Positions 1 to 10,200 of a stretch of DNA of 64,000 nucleotides are shown here, in pieces. The stretch is from Selaginella moellendorffii (Eukaryota; Streptophyta; Lycopodiopsida; Selaginellales; Selaginellaceae): NCBI RefSeq assembly GCF_000143415.4, contig NW_003314292.1:250825-314824 (forward strand). The letters run 5' to 3'. Made by a program: the position numbers and the translations under genes. Position 1 is the stretch's first letter; the number at the start of each line of letters is the position of its first letter. The notes under the pieces are model-generated. The model ran no database searches, was not told where the DNA came from, and saw only the letters and a program-made list of their open reading frames with translations.

Positions 1-760
1 ATCGTCCACAATGGCAGCAAGGTGATCGACATATTACCTGTGCTAAGAAGTTAGAGAGAGCCCTCTTCTCTCTCTCTCTCTCTCGGTACCTGCATGCTTC
101 GATGAAAGGATCTCCTCCGCACCCTTGCTCGTTCCTCACTGCAACGAACGCCAAAAGCCGTCCACCGCAAGAGATTGCAATGCCGGACTTGGTCTTCTCG
201 AGCACGAACTTGTCATCCAGGTACTTCTCCAGCAGCTTGAGCAGCATAAGGCGCCTCTGCTGCTCGTGAGCATACGCCTTGGACGACTCACGGCATAGCT
301 CATCCACAAACGCTGAATCCTGTGGGCGGACCTCGGTTTCTTGGCACGAATCGAGGAAGTTGGCGAAGACGGGAGAGATGAGAGGCAAGGGCAGGCCCTG
401 TGCTGTATCTGGGCGGCAGTTCAGGAAGACCGGCGGCTTCTTCATCTGATGCTCCAGCGTGAACTCAGCGGAATCCAAGGCAAGATGCGAAGGCGTGGAG
501 TTTTTGAGCCGGCGATACGCATCCGACTCGAAGTAGCTGGACCGGTCTCCATGTAACTGAGCGAAGAACTTGCTCACATTCTTGGCTAGCAGCGCGGGCA
601 CTCCACACACAAGAAGCTCTGCACAAGAGAACGTACGCAATTCATCCACTTCATCGATGCCCCCTTTCAGCAAAGCTTTCAGCGCTTTGTCTGCCAATTC
701 AGCTTTTCCCTTGGGGAGAAGCGACGCCTGGAAATCCCGCAGATTGCCCTCTCCCGCCAT
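1..760 (-). CDS. Unidentified protein, 5' part only (gene leaves window)
   Basis: The gene starts at the ATG at 760 on the minus strand. A first exon of about 223 codons runs to 90, where AG meets a GT donor. A CT-rich intron (89-43) ends at a TTCTTAG acceptor. The next exon (42-1) stays in frame to the window edge, so the 3' end is missing. The visible part is hydrophilic with leucine-rich helical stretches, ends exon 1 with a region rich in glycine and charged residues (around GGDPFIEACR), and has no signal peptide or membrane segment. I do not recognise the family. The frame is open over the whole exon, the codon use resembles the neighbours, and the start lies 95 bp from the divergent start of the next gene. 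The gene is likely real; its function is unknown. Confidence 0.6.
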   Translation of the reverse strand, partial: MAGEGNLRDFQASLLPKGKAELADKALKALLKGGIDEVDELRTFSCAELLVCGVPALLAKNVSKFFAQLHGDRSSYFESDAYRRLKNSTPSHLALDSAEFTLEHQMKKPPVFLNCRPDTAQGLPLPLISPVFANFLDSCQETEVRPQDSAFVDELCRESSKAYAHEQQRRLMLLKLLEKYLDDKFVLEKTKSGIAISCGGRLLAFVAVRNEQGCGGDPFIEACRYREREREKRALSNFLAQVICRSPCCHCGR

Positions 761-855
761 CCGCGACCAGGAGCCCTAAAATCGCTTCTAGCCTGGAGTT
801 CCACAACCCTAATTTAAAACCCAAAACCCTGATTTAGGGTTCTTGGGATGAAGCA
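761..855. promoter_or_regulatory. Short bidirectional promoter with telo-box motifs
   Basis: Only 95 bp separate the two divergent start codons. The interval holds several copies of the telo-box core AAACCCT/AGGGTT (around 806-812, 820-830 and 834-840). In plants such motifs are known upstream of translation and organelle-biogenesis genes. Use as a shared promoter is inferred from position. Confidence 0.5.
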
Positions 856-2762
856 ATGGCTATGGCGATCGCCCGGTGTTCCTGGGCGCCCTGGCCCCCG
901 CATTTCCACTGTCGGCGGCTCCAGGTCGGGAATCGGGCGGCGGCGCTGCGTTTACAGGTGCGTGGAAGCCTTCGTTCGTTCGAATGAGAGCGATTGTTTT
1001 GATAGGCTCTAGGCACGAACAAGGCGGCCGTGGTGAAGCTAAAGAAGAAGAAGAAGAAGAAGAAAGTCGAGAAGGCTTCTTCGCAAGAGCCAGAGCATGA
1101 CGATAGCGAGGAAGGAGATTTCACTGACATTGTGGATATGGCGGAATGGATGAAGAACAAGCCCCCGGGATTTGGGATTGGAAAGGAGTATGACACTGCT
1201 CTCGAGGAGGAAATCTTGGAGGAGATGGACAAGGGGAGCGCTGGTGCGGGGGAGAAGAAGAAGAAGAGCTCCGAGAAGCCGGGAGATCAAACTAGTGCGA
1301 ATCCAATGGGAAGAATTTCGCTCAAGGATGGTAAAGTTGTGGAGGGGAGTGGCAACAAATCGACCAGGACGAGAAAGCCAGGCAAGTCTTAAAGTTCGTA
1401 TCTCGCAAGCTAGGAATCTTTTTTTCTTTCTTTCGTGCTCATGACTTGCGAAGAACTTTGCAGTAACTTTGATTGTATCACACAGAGCCACAAGTTGAAG
1501 GAATCAAGGTGAAAGTCACTCACTTACCAAGGAAGAAGAACATCTCAAAGGACTTGCGACTGGCTTACAAGGGAGTGCCCGGCCTTTTGCAAATCAGACC
1601 AAACGAACTCGCGAACAACAAGACACGGGAGCCTGTTTGCAAAGGATCCGCCATTCTCACTTTTGCCAAGGAAAGCAACGCGTTAAGGTGAGAAAATTCT
1701 CTTTCTTTGCTCCCTAAGCTGGTTTCTCTCTCGTTACAGATTCATGGAGAAGTTTAAAATCCGCAAGCTTTTGTTTGGAAAGCTGGAAAAGCTCCCGACT
1801 TACGAGCTGCACATTCCAAAGAACGAGAAGAAAAAGACGGCCAGTGACACTACTGTAGAGATCGGAGACGACGAAGCAGAAACAGGGATGGTATCAATCG
1901 CAGCGCCAGTTGAGGATGAGAGCTCACTTTTGTCGATGCATGATGCGTCAGAGGATCGTAGCAGTAACGACGAGGTACAGGAATCTGTAGCGGATGCAAT
2001 CATCGAAGACGAACAGGACGAACAGGACGAAGATTGTGATGACGAAGATGGTGACGAGGAAGAAGAAAACTTCGAAACGTCTTCTCTGGCTGTTGGAAGC
2101 AAACTTGAAGAATTTGAGGACAGTGAGGAGGAAGACGATGACTTTGGCGACGAGGAAGAACTTGAAAGCTCCGGAGAATGGGTCGAAGAAGAAGAAGATG
2201 AAGAAGATGGCGAGGGAGATCATCACGATCAAGCTCTCGAGGCTAGCAGTGACAACACACACTTTGTGGAAGTTGACGTTTCGGTGCCATTGACCGCAGA
2301 AGATCTCGGCGGTGATCCAGACGAGGTGATCTTGAGCAGCAACGCGAGAATTCTGGAGCTGGATACGGAGATAAGCAAGCTCCGGAAGATCGTCAAGAAG
2401 AACCGAAAGAAATCGTCGGTGGCAGAGCTGGAGCAGCAGATCCTCAAGCTGCGAGAGGAAAAAATCGAGCTTTTGGAGAAGCGAGTTCTTGCTCGAATCG
2501 TCGCCGCCAGGGAAGCTTTCAAAGCTCGACGCGAGAAGAAGAAACTGGCCGCCGCCGAGGAAGAGTCTTCCAAAAGATCTGGAAGGTATGTTTCTCATGC
2601 ATTTTTTTTCTTTCGATTCACCACATTGTTTCCAGCGATCGATCAATCGATCGAGCTATTCTTGCTTCCTTGGACTAAAAAAATCGAAGTTTTTTTCGCA
2701 GTCGCTTGAGAATGGACGACGAGAAGTTCCGCGAAGTCGTCGCCAAGCACTTCTCGAGATAG
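856..2762 (+). CDS. Plastid-type RRM-like RNA-binding protein (RBD1-like)
   Basis: Five exons were joined: 856-957, 1006-1381, 1486-1687, 1740-2585 and 2702-2762 (TAG). The first 34 codons are Arg/Ala rich and acid-free, like an organelle transit peptide. A lysine run (about residues 40-48) follows, then an RRM-like segment across exons 2-4 (key piece VKVTHLPRKKNISKDLRLAY, then VCKGSAILTF). A long Glu/Asp-rich tail ends in a helical coiled-coil-like region. The layout resembles the Arabidopsis chloroplast RNA-binding protein RBD1, reported to act in 23S rRNA processing; this identity is from memory and moderate at best. Intron 2 appears to use a GC donor (CCAG|GCAAGT) with an ordinary CACAG acceptor; that junction is needed to keep frame. 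An ATG at 848 is out of frame. Confidence 0.7.
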
Positions 2763-3184
2763 AAAGTAAAAAAACGACGTTGACCCTCACACTGTTAAAA
2801 CCAGCAAAGAGAGGGAATATACGCCGGCAATTTCTTCTTCCTCGTCAAGATGTGGACTGGAAACCCTAGCCAGTGAGACATCCATCGATCGAGAGGAGCG
2901 CGAGGCGAGCAACGCGCTCACGGAAGAATCTCCGTGAATGCGCCCAAGAGCAGCACTGGATTTGGCTCCATCCGGCGTGCATTCAAGGCGTCCTCACGCT
3001 GGCGCTGGCGCTGGCGCATTCGCCACTCCCAGGTACAAAGATTTCTCGCCCGCCGCGGAGAGTCGAGGGTGAATCGCTCGAATCCGTGGCCAATCGATGC
3101 CCGCACGGCCTGGCGCCGTGGAGCCGAGGGTTTGCTTGCCAGAGCTAGAGGTAGAAAGGAGCTAGGAAGGGGAAGATCCAGGGA
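2763..3184. other. Intergenic / EXO70 upstream leader
   Basis: These 422 bp lie between the RNA-binding protein stop and the EXO70 start. They contain a short GCTGGC/GGCGCT simple repeat (about 2998-3017) and several tiny ORFs, including a nine-codon one at 2850. I see no gene; it is probably the promoter and 5' leader of EXO70. Confidence 0.5.
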
Positions 3185-5233
3185 ATGGCGGCGCTGGACG
3201 GGGAGGAGCGTGTTCTAGCCACGGCACAGCACATTGTGAGATCGCTGGGAACCACAGATGCCACGACCGACGACATGATAGAGATCCTCTCCAAGTTTGA
3301 CAATCGCTTCCACGAGCTCCTCTCCAAGAAGACGATCGCGAGCGCTTCTTCGACGTCGGAGCTCCCGGATGGCTTCGCGGATAGCCTGGATGCCGCGGAG
3401 GAGGTGATCATGCGCTGGGACAAGGCCTCCTCCGACGCTGCGTGGACGAAGATGATCTGGGATTCGAATGACGACGCTGTGGACTACCTCCACGCCGTGG
3501 ACGAGGTCCAGAACATCTTGGAGAGCTTGTCACTCTCGCAGAGAAGAGCCGGGGTGGAGCGAGCGCAGACTTTGCTCCACGTCTCCATGGCTCGGTTGGA
3601 GGACGAGTTTAGATGCCTGCTCGAGACGACGAGCGGGCCAGTGGATCCAGAGCGGCTGCTCGACTCCTTCGCGAGCTCGTCCATGGCTGCTGCTGCGTCC
3701 TCGTCTTTCAACTCCAACTGTGACGACGATGGTGAAGGGTCTTCCATCGCGGGGACCTACCGTGACGAGGAGGGCGAGAACAGCTCCGACGATGACAACG
3801 ACGAGGACGTTCCTGTTGCTCGGCCAGTGACCGACTTGAATCCGGTGATCGAGCTCCTGCCACCCGACGTGGTGGAGAGTCTCAACGATATCGCGAAGAG
3901 GCTCGTCCAGGGGCACTGCAAGCTCGAGTGCTGCCAGATTTACGGCAGCGTGAGAAAGGTGGTGCTGGAGGAGAGCCTACAGCGGCTGGGGATGGACAGG
4001 CTCGGCATCGACGAGACGCAGCGGATGCCGTGGGAGCTGCTCCAGAACAAGATCAAGAAGTGGATCCAAGTCATGGACGTTGGCGTCAAGGTGCTGTTCG
4101 CGAGCGAGCGGCAGCTGTGCGACCAGGTGTTCGAAGGCATCCCCGGCGGGGTGGAGGAGAGCTGCTTCGCGGAGCTGGCCAAGGGGATCATGATGCAGCT
4201 GCTGTGCTTCGGCGAGGCGGTGGCCATCGGCAAGCGGGAGACGGACAAGCTCATCACCATCCTCGACATGTACGAGAAGCTGCGGGACTTGCTGCCGGAG
4301 ATCCACTCCATCTTTTCCGGGGAGAGCTGCCTGAGCGTCCGAGAGGAGGCGTCCGGGGTGCTGCTGCGGCTGGGGGAGGCCGCCAAGGGGACGTTCGCCG
4401 AGTTTGAGAACGCGGTCCAGCGAGATCCTCCAAAGACGCCGGTGCCTCGAGGAGCGCTCCATCCGCTCACTCGCTACGTGATGAACTACCTGCGCTTCCT
4501 CCTGGTTTACGTCGACACGCTCAAGAAGCTCTTCGGGGAGAAGCCGGCGGTGCCAGTGGTTCCCGGTGACGAGTTTGCTCGCGGCGGCGGTGGCTACTAC
4601 GGTAGCAGCGACGAGTACTACCACCACCACCACCAGTACTCGAGCGTCCCGGCGGAGAACACGTCCCCGCTCGCGGTCCAGTTCATCTGGATCATCCACC
4701 TCCTCGAGGCCAACTTAGACAACAAGTCCAAGCTCTACAAGGATCTGGCGCTCACGAACCTCTTCCTCATGAACAACGTGAGATACATCGTCCAGAAGGT
4801 GCGTCACTCAGAGCTGAGCTCGCTGCTGGGCGACGACTGGATGCGCCGCCACTCGGCGCAGGTCCGGCAGCACGCCAAGAGCTACGAGCGATCGGCGTGG
4901 GTGAAAGTTCTTGCCTGCCTCAAGGACGAGGGGATACGATCCGGGGGGAGCTTCTCCACCGGGGTGTCCAAGGCGGTGCTCAAGGAGAGATTCAAGAGCT
5001 TCAACAGCGCGTTGGAGGAGATCCACCGGACGCAGTCGGGGTGGTGCGTCCCGGACTCGCAGCTGCGGTCGGAGCTGCGGATCTCGGTGGCGGAGAAGCT
5101 CATCCAGGCGTACCGCGCGTTCCTGGGGCGGTATAAGATCTACCTCGAGAGCGAGAGGAATCCGCAAAAGTATATCAAGTATACGCCCGAGGAGCTGGAG
5201 AAGATGGTGAACGATCTGTTCGGTGGCTCCTAG
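3185..5233 (+). CDS. EXO70 exocyst subunit (intronless, EXO70.2-like)
   Basis: A single 682-codon exon, the usual EXO70 length. EXO70 subunits belong to the octameric exocyst, bind plasma-membrane phosphoinositides and tether secretory vesicles. The N-terminal half shows typical plant EXO70 helices (VLATAQHIVRSLG near residue 10, then a stretch from VIMRWDKAS to AVDEVQNIL). An acidic Ser/Asp linker lies around 180-215. The C-terminal EXO70 domain runs from about 270 to the end and includes FIWIIHLLEANLDNKSKLYK and LFLMNNVRYIVQKV. A His/Tyr-rich insert (DEYYHHHHQYSS) lies near residue 480. Plant EXO70A genes carry many introns whereas the other clades are mostly intronless, so the structure favours EXO70.2 (B/D-like). 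The ATG follows GGGA and has no upstream in-frame alternative. Confidence 0.93.
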   Translation: MAALDGEERVLATAQHIVRSLGTTDATTDDMIEILSKFDNRFHELLSKKTIASASSTSELPDGFADSLDAAEEVIMRWDKASSDAAWTKMIWDSNDDAVDYLHAVDEVQNILESLSLSQRRAGVERAQTLLHVSMARLEDEFRCLLETTSGPVDPERLLDSFASSSMAAAASSSFNSNCDDDGEGSSIAGTYRDEEGENSSDDDNDEDVPVARPVTDLNPVIELLPPDVVESLNDIAKRLVQGHCKLECCQIYGSVRKVVLEESLQRLGMDRLGIDETQRMPWELLQNKIKKWIQVMDVGVKVLFASERQLCDQVFEGIPGGVEESCFAELAKGIMMQLLCFGEAVAIGKRETDKLITILDMYEKLRDLLPEIHSIFSGESCLSVREEASGVLLRLGEAAKGTFAEFENAVQRDPPKTPVPRGALHPLTRYVMNYLRFLLVYVDTLKKLFGEKPAVPVVPGDEFARGGGGYYGSSDEYYHHHHQYSSVPAENTSPLAVQFIWIIHLLEANLDNKSKLYKDLALTNLFLMNNVRYIVQKVRHSELSSLLGDDWMRRHSAQVRQHAKSYERSAWVKVLACLKDEGIRSGGSFSTGVSKAVLKERFKSFNSALEEIHRTQSGWCVPDSQLRSELRISVAEKLIQAYRAFLGRYKIYLESERNPQKYIKYTPEELEKMVNDLFGGS

Positions 5234-7328
5234 GAAAGACAGAGTATAAGACCTAAGGTTTAACGGCATCTTTTCAGAATCTAGGGTTTAGGTTCATATG
5301 AGTTAAAAATCCTAGACTTCCCAAAAGATGCTAGTATTTTTAAAAAAAATGTATATGTATATTCCTTAATGTACGGATTAAAACAATATCATTCTCATAA
5401 AGTGAAAATCGCGAAATTATACATATGAATGCCCAATGTAACTTTTAAATCATTTGCCTCCCCAATGACTCCATTGTAAAATTTAACTATATGCTTTTAA
5501 CATTTCAAAAGCACAGTGTCTATATCGTTCACTATGGCATTGCAGGGATCCACCTGTTACGCTCTGTAACATGCAAAACCTATTATAATCCCAAAAATGC
5601 TAGTATTTTTTAGAATCTAGGGCGTGAAGAGAAGCATCTTTTGGGGAATCTAGGGCTTGCAAAGATCGCTCCCAAAAAAAAGTTGGTTTATCAGGAGATT
5701 CCACTTCTCCAGTCCCAAAAATGCTAGTATTTTTTAGAATCTAGGGTGAAGAGAAGCATCTTTTGGGGAATCTAGGGCTTGCAAAGATCGCTCCCAAAAG
5801 AAAGTTGGTTTATCAGGAGATCTTGTTCGCATTTTCGCAGGTATGTGATGCGATTTAGTTCCGACGAGGTGAAAGGACGAGCTAATGGAAAAAACGTGGC
5901 ACGCTAGTGGAGGAAAGAAAGGATCGCTCGCTAGTGGACACCATGATCCGGCGAGAAACGAATATGAATCTCTGGGATTTTTTTTTTTTTTTTTTTTTCC
6001 TTTCTCTGTCCGTGGGTTCCTCTTTATTTTCTTTCGTGTGTGATTTCCAACCAGACTACCTGGCTGCCACGGCAAAGTTTTTTCGCGAGATTCATCCGGC
6101 CAGCCAGCCAGCAAACACCAAAGGAGTGGCAATAATTGTGGCATCGAAAGGGAAGAACAGTGCGAGAACAAAACAAAGGTAGGTAACGAGCAAAGTTTTT
6201 TTTTTTTTCACTTCTTCCTCGAATGGATCCACTGACTCGAATTTACCCGCAAAGCTTCTTGGACAGCGCGAGAACAAAACAGGGAGTCTCGCAGAGAGGT
6301 AGAAAGTTTCTCACTGCTTCTGCGAGCTCCGAGAATTTTTAATCGTGGAGCTTTTTTGGAGCGATTCTCAACTGTCGGTGGCCACTGTTTAGAAAACAGG
6401 CAAGTCGTCGACGAACCCTCATTCATTCCCCGATTTTTATTATTCTATGGATTTTCAATGTGGCTGTTGATGGTTTCTTATATAGTTCTTGCAGAGATTC
6501 CAATATCGTTTTGTTTTGGTTGTTTTTTTTTCTCTTCAGGACCACAAGCGACTGTGCTTCACCAGCTGGGATTGAAAGCCACTTGTAACAACCAACAACA
6601 ACAGGCACAGTCGCGAAAAAGGCAGAGGAGGAGATAAGAAAAACGAGAAGAAAAATCGATGGATGTTTGGCCGGAGGCGGACAAAATCTGTACCCGGAAA
6701 TTTGGAAGAGGTAAAGTAAGCTCTCAACCTTGCTTGAGATCTTGGTTTTCTATGATCGCGCAGGGCCAAATGGGACCTTTTTCCTGCTGGACGAATTGAA
6801 AGATGGGAGCCAAAAAAAAAAAGGAAAGAAAAAGAGAACACAAGGAAGACGACGAACAATTGAGGAACCCGTGTCTATTATTGCGCGAGGCCGGCCTTCT
6901 ATCCCATCGCTGTGAGTTGTGTCCGATCTACGCAAAGAGGTACATGGTTTTGGATTCTCGGTTGATTTTTCCTGTTTCCTTTTATCTCCAAGCTTGTGGA
7001 TGTGAATATCCATCCATCTTCTTCCGAGCAACAGGTACTTGGCTTTACGACTTGGTGCGAGCCGAAAAAATCCGTCTTTTGGTTGACTGACTTTGGATCG
7101 CTTCCATCTTTCTTTCTCGGCGCAGTTAATTCGCTCGGACGGACTTCCTGGAGCTAGAATTTCGGTAGCTCGCTCGAATTGAATACGATCAAAGGTGTGT
7201 GTGCACCATTTTTTCAAAGGTTTCTTCCAGGAAAAATTGGTTTTTTCAAGGAAAAATTGGTTTTTTTTTTCAGGAAAATTTTCTATCTGTGACTCAGAGT
7301 TTTCTCCCTCCTTTCCGGGAGAGAATTC
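5234..7328. other. Intergenic region with tandem duplication and homopolymers
   Basis: This stretch has no convincing gene. It holds an imperfect 124-bp-period tandem duplication (5589-5821), a T run of about 20 at 5978-5998, several short T runs, and short near-repeats of a GGAAAAATTGGTTTTTT unit just before the next gene (7225-7285). Pieces may be 5' leader of the SRPBCC gene. The listed ORFs are short, interrupted and Lys/Phe biased. Confidence 0.55.
5589..5821. repeat. Two-copy tandem duplication, about 110 bp per copy
   Basis: Copy 1 (5589-5699) and copy 2 (5713-5821) both begin TCCCAAAAATGCTAGTAT and end TTGGTTTATCAGGAGAT. They differ by a 2-bp indel and one or two substitutions, so the duplication is recent. 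A short diverged piece (CCAAAAGATGCTAGTATTTT) lies at about 5320-5340. Confidence 0.85.
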
Positions 7329-7820
7329 ATGATGGGGGACAAATGGAGCGGCGGGGTGACCCGAATTGTGGACGCCCCGGCCGCCAAGTTGTGGGAGCTA
7401 GCCTCGGATTTTTGCGGGCTGTGCAAGTGGATGCCCCTGATCGAGGAGTGCCGGCGCATCCAAGGCGATGGCGACCGAGCTCCCGGCTGCGTGAGGCTCG
7501 TCGTAGGGACCTCCCTCCCGCGCGATGACGGCCAAAAGTCCTGGATCACGGAGAAGCTTGTGGCTATGGATCCCAGCGCTCGCTCGTTCACGTATGTTCT
7601 CGAGGATGGCAACATCGATCCACTGTCGAGCGGCTACAGTTCCACTTTCACGGTGTCGGCGAGCGAGCAGGACTCGGCAAAGTCGAGGGTGGAGTGGAGG
7701 TTTGAGATCTCGCGCTGCGAGACGAAGAACTCACGCGAAATTATCGAGTTTATGGAGGCTGTTTTCGCCAAGAACATCGCCTCCCTTGTTCTTGCCGCGT
7801 CAGAGTTGCAAGAGAGCTAA
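7329..7820 (+). CDS. SRPBCC / lachrymatory-factor-synthase-like lipid-binding protein
   Basis: An intronless 163-codon ORF starting ATGATG at 7329. Length and motif order match the START/Bet v1 (SRPBCC) helix-grip fold of plant polyketide cyclase-like and lachrymatory-factor-synthase-like proteins, which bind small hydrophobic ligands in the cytosol. Visible features: KWSGGVTRIVDAPAAKLWEL at the N terminus (strand 1 and helix), a WMP motif near residue 35, GCVRLVVG, a central beta region with WITEKLVAMD, and a long C-terminal helix ending in ASLVLAASEL. It is related in fold to PYR/PYL abscisic acid receptors, but I do not see the receptor gate and latch loops, so I do not call it a receptor. 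The ligand is unknown. Confidence 0.75.
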   Translation: MMGDKWSGGVTRIVDAPAAKLWELASDFCGLCKWMPLIEECRRIQGDGDRAPGCVRLVVGTSLPRDDGQKSWITEKLVAMDPSARSFTYVLEDGNIDPLSSGYSSTFTVSASEQDSAKSRVEWRFEISRCETKNSREIIEFMEAVFAKNIASLVLAASELQES

Positions 7821-8571
7821 AGTAAGAAGAATATAATCAATCAACTCTCTCTCTCTCTCTTTCTAAGCGAGCGAAATCACAAAAAGAATGGGTTGAAATC
7901 GTGTTTCGTTCAAAGGGGAAAGCTGGAAGAACGAGTAAAGTACTCCAAAGGATATATATACAGCAGTACTGTGAAGGCAATGGTCGCACTCGCGGGAATT
8001 ATATGGTTTCCCTCAATAGAGGGTGATTGTACATGCACACATAGATACCGTTGGAATAAGTAAAAGGGAGAAAAGACGAAAAAGATACGTGGTGGTCTGC
8101 CCTAACTTAGAACAAATGGCCCGAAAAGGTGGCGGCCCCAGCTAGGGTATACGTCTTTGACAGGGAGAGAAGAATGGAACGCCAAGTACTACACTAGCTA
8201 GCGTGGAAAAGCAACGGCCTAGGATAGGGAGGCCTATCTAGGGCTCAGATCTTTTCTACGGCTAGATTTCGCCACCACCCTGCGAGGAGAGAAAAAAAGA
8301 AGATGACCACTTTAAACTCTCCCATGGGGGAGCGGTACTTTGACAAGGACAATCCTATATATACGAAGGGTTATAACTCCACAATATCTAAGGCATACCT
8401 CCCTCGGCAAATACCTTGGATGTTATCAAATGCTTTTGTACGGTGTGTGTCGTTCGACCGTTCCCACACTTGAAAGGGATCATCTCCTTTTCCAATCACC
8501 GCCGTACTGCCCTAGTCGCTCGCTTTTATCTATAAAAGATGGGAATGCAGGGGCCGTACCGTACGGGGCGC

Positions 8572-8591
8572 GGGGGGGGGGGGGGGGGGGG
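8572..8591 (+). repeat. Run of 20 G
   Basis: An uninterrupted G tract, flanked by GCGC on the left and AGGG on the right. It could form a G-quadruplex, and its length may be unreliable in the assembly. Confidence 0.9.
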
Positions 8592-8822
8592 AGGGTTAAA
8601 AATTTCCCCCCACGCCGTCCAGCTGGGATTGATTCGCGAGCGGGTCTATCAATCGGTTTCGGAGAAGGGGAAAGGTGGCGGGGCTTTAGGGCTAAATCGA
8701 ACTTTGCAACTTGCTACTTGGGTGGCCTGGAGAATCTCGACGAACTTTATATGGAGGTTGAAAAGTTGCGATTGATTTGCTCGTGGCCTGATTGTCGATG
8801 ACCTTTTCTTCCTTCCTTTGAC

Positions 8823-8860
8823 ACCCGCACACACCCACACACACACACACACACAAACAC
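8823..8860. repeat. CA-rich microsatellite
   Basis: A CACAC repeat with a few interruptions (CACCC, CAAAC). It is the source of the Val/Cys-rich antisense ORFs there. Confidence 0.85.
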
Positions 8861-9970
8861 GAGCGGACCCAGTTTTATATAATTCCGTGCACTAAGCATG
8901 TGATCAACGAGCCCAATGCGTGTGTGAGTCCGAGAAAGACTAGCGACCCTGTGTGATTGTCCTCGCTCGCTTAGCACTAAAAACATGCCATCCAGCTGAT
9001 AATAATATCAATTAGCCCAAAACAAGAGGGGAACAAACAACAAGCCCCCAAGATCGCCCGAGATCTTTGCCTTTATCGTAGCGAACCTTGACAAGGTACC
9101 ATACACTTGTTTAATCTCTTAGCACATTGTACCTTTTTACCCCATATAAAAATCTATCAAAGCGAAAGAATCGATCTACGCAATCCGATGCCCAATCAGA
9201 ATCTTCCCCAACTAAACAAAAATGGCGTGGCCTGGGCCTATCCACGTCGCCGATGTAAGCAACCAGGGCCGTTGATCTGTCGCATTGTTGATATTTGTAT
9301 AGCGCAACGTGTGGGACTCTCTAATGGCCAAAAGGCCAAAGAGAAAGAGGACCGCATTATAAGATCTAGAGTTTAAAACGTGAATATTTCCGAAGGTCCA
9401 AAGTCGTGGGTATCAAAAAAAGGTGCCTTGGAGGATCAATGCTATTGGGTTTAATAAGCCTTGGATTAGCCAATGCCCTAAGGGCATAAAGAGTCTTTAT
9501 CGGTGTGAGTAAGTTAAACTAAACACTGTGGTGATTCGATCTCCAGTTAAATTATTGTTTACCGAGGTCTTGTTGCGTCTAATTTTTCTTTTTTTCTCTT
9601 TTTTCTAATCTATCTACTGGTGCTGAGTTCGATCCACCAACCGCAAGTGGGCGTCCCTTTGATTGATCAAAAAAATTTCTTCTCAAACCATGTGATATTT
9701 TTTCCACGAGGGGAGGCGTGGCCACTCCCAATGCCAAAGAAATATATATTTCCTAATGTCTCACTATATGGAGAAATATGCACACGATACATCTATCAAG
9801 TGTCATAGACTTATAGTATAGCCACATCGGTATCGGCCAATGTACGGAAGTGGACCAAAACTTTGGGCCCCCCGGCTGCACGTAAGCCGCGCAGTACAAC
9901 GTCCCATCCCCAATCCGACGGAGTACGGCGGGCCACGTTCGTCGTCCGCCGTTCGTGTGTTGGGACATCT

Positions 9971-10004
9971 CCTGCCGTCGGATGGAGCCGGATCCGACGG
10001 CAGG
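9971..10004. repeat. Perfect 13-bp inverted repeat (hairpin)
   Basis: CCTGCCGTCGGAT (9971-9983) and ATCCGACGGCAGG (9992-10004) are exact reverse complements around an 8-base spacer. Related ATCCGAC words recur nearby (about 9917 and 10117), so this may be a palindromic regulatory site upstream of the AP2 gene (inference). Confidence 0.7.
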
Positions 10005-10200
10005 ATTCGTCCACATCGTGGCGGGATCGGGAGTGGGCATCTCGACGGCTGCGAATCCGCCACGCGGCGGCGCGGGAGTGGCGGAATGCCTCGCCGCTCT
10101 GGCCGTTGGATGGGGCCGATCCGACGACCTGGGATTCGCTTTCGGAGATTAGGCCTTATTTTTCGTTCTTCCTGTGCTGCTCTCGCTGTCTTGCGATAGT

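Larger units (their letters stand above)
7821..10200. other. Intergenic region, no gene seen
   Basis: About 2.4 kb without a supportable gene. It contains a CT microsatellite (about 7844-7862), a 20-G run, a CA-rich microsatellite, and a GC-rich stretch at 9840-10150 with repeated ATCCGACGG-type motifs. ORFs of up to 165 codons at 9840-10360 have compositional bias and no recognisable domain. Confidence 0.5.

Noticed and set aside
1948-2646. 232-codon minus-strand ORF rich in Phe and Leu
   Set aside because: Product of the antisense of an acidic (GAA/GAT) coding tract.
3977-4699. 240-codon minus-strand ORF over EXO70
   Set aside because: Antisense shadow with Arg/Leu/Val bias; EXO70 is clearly the real gene.
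9600-9660. tRNA or SINE-like piece (GAGTTCGATCC)
   Set aside because: A T-loop-like word alone; no matching A box or cloverleaf could be drawn.
9900-10130. ATCCGACGG words as DRE/CRT cold-response elements
   Set aside because: The DRE core is RCCGAC; here the base before CCGAC is T.
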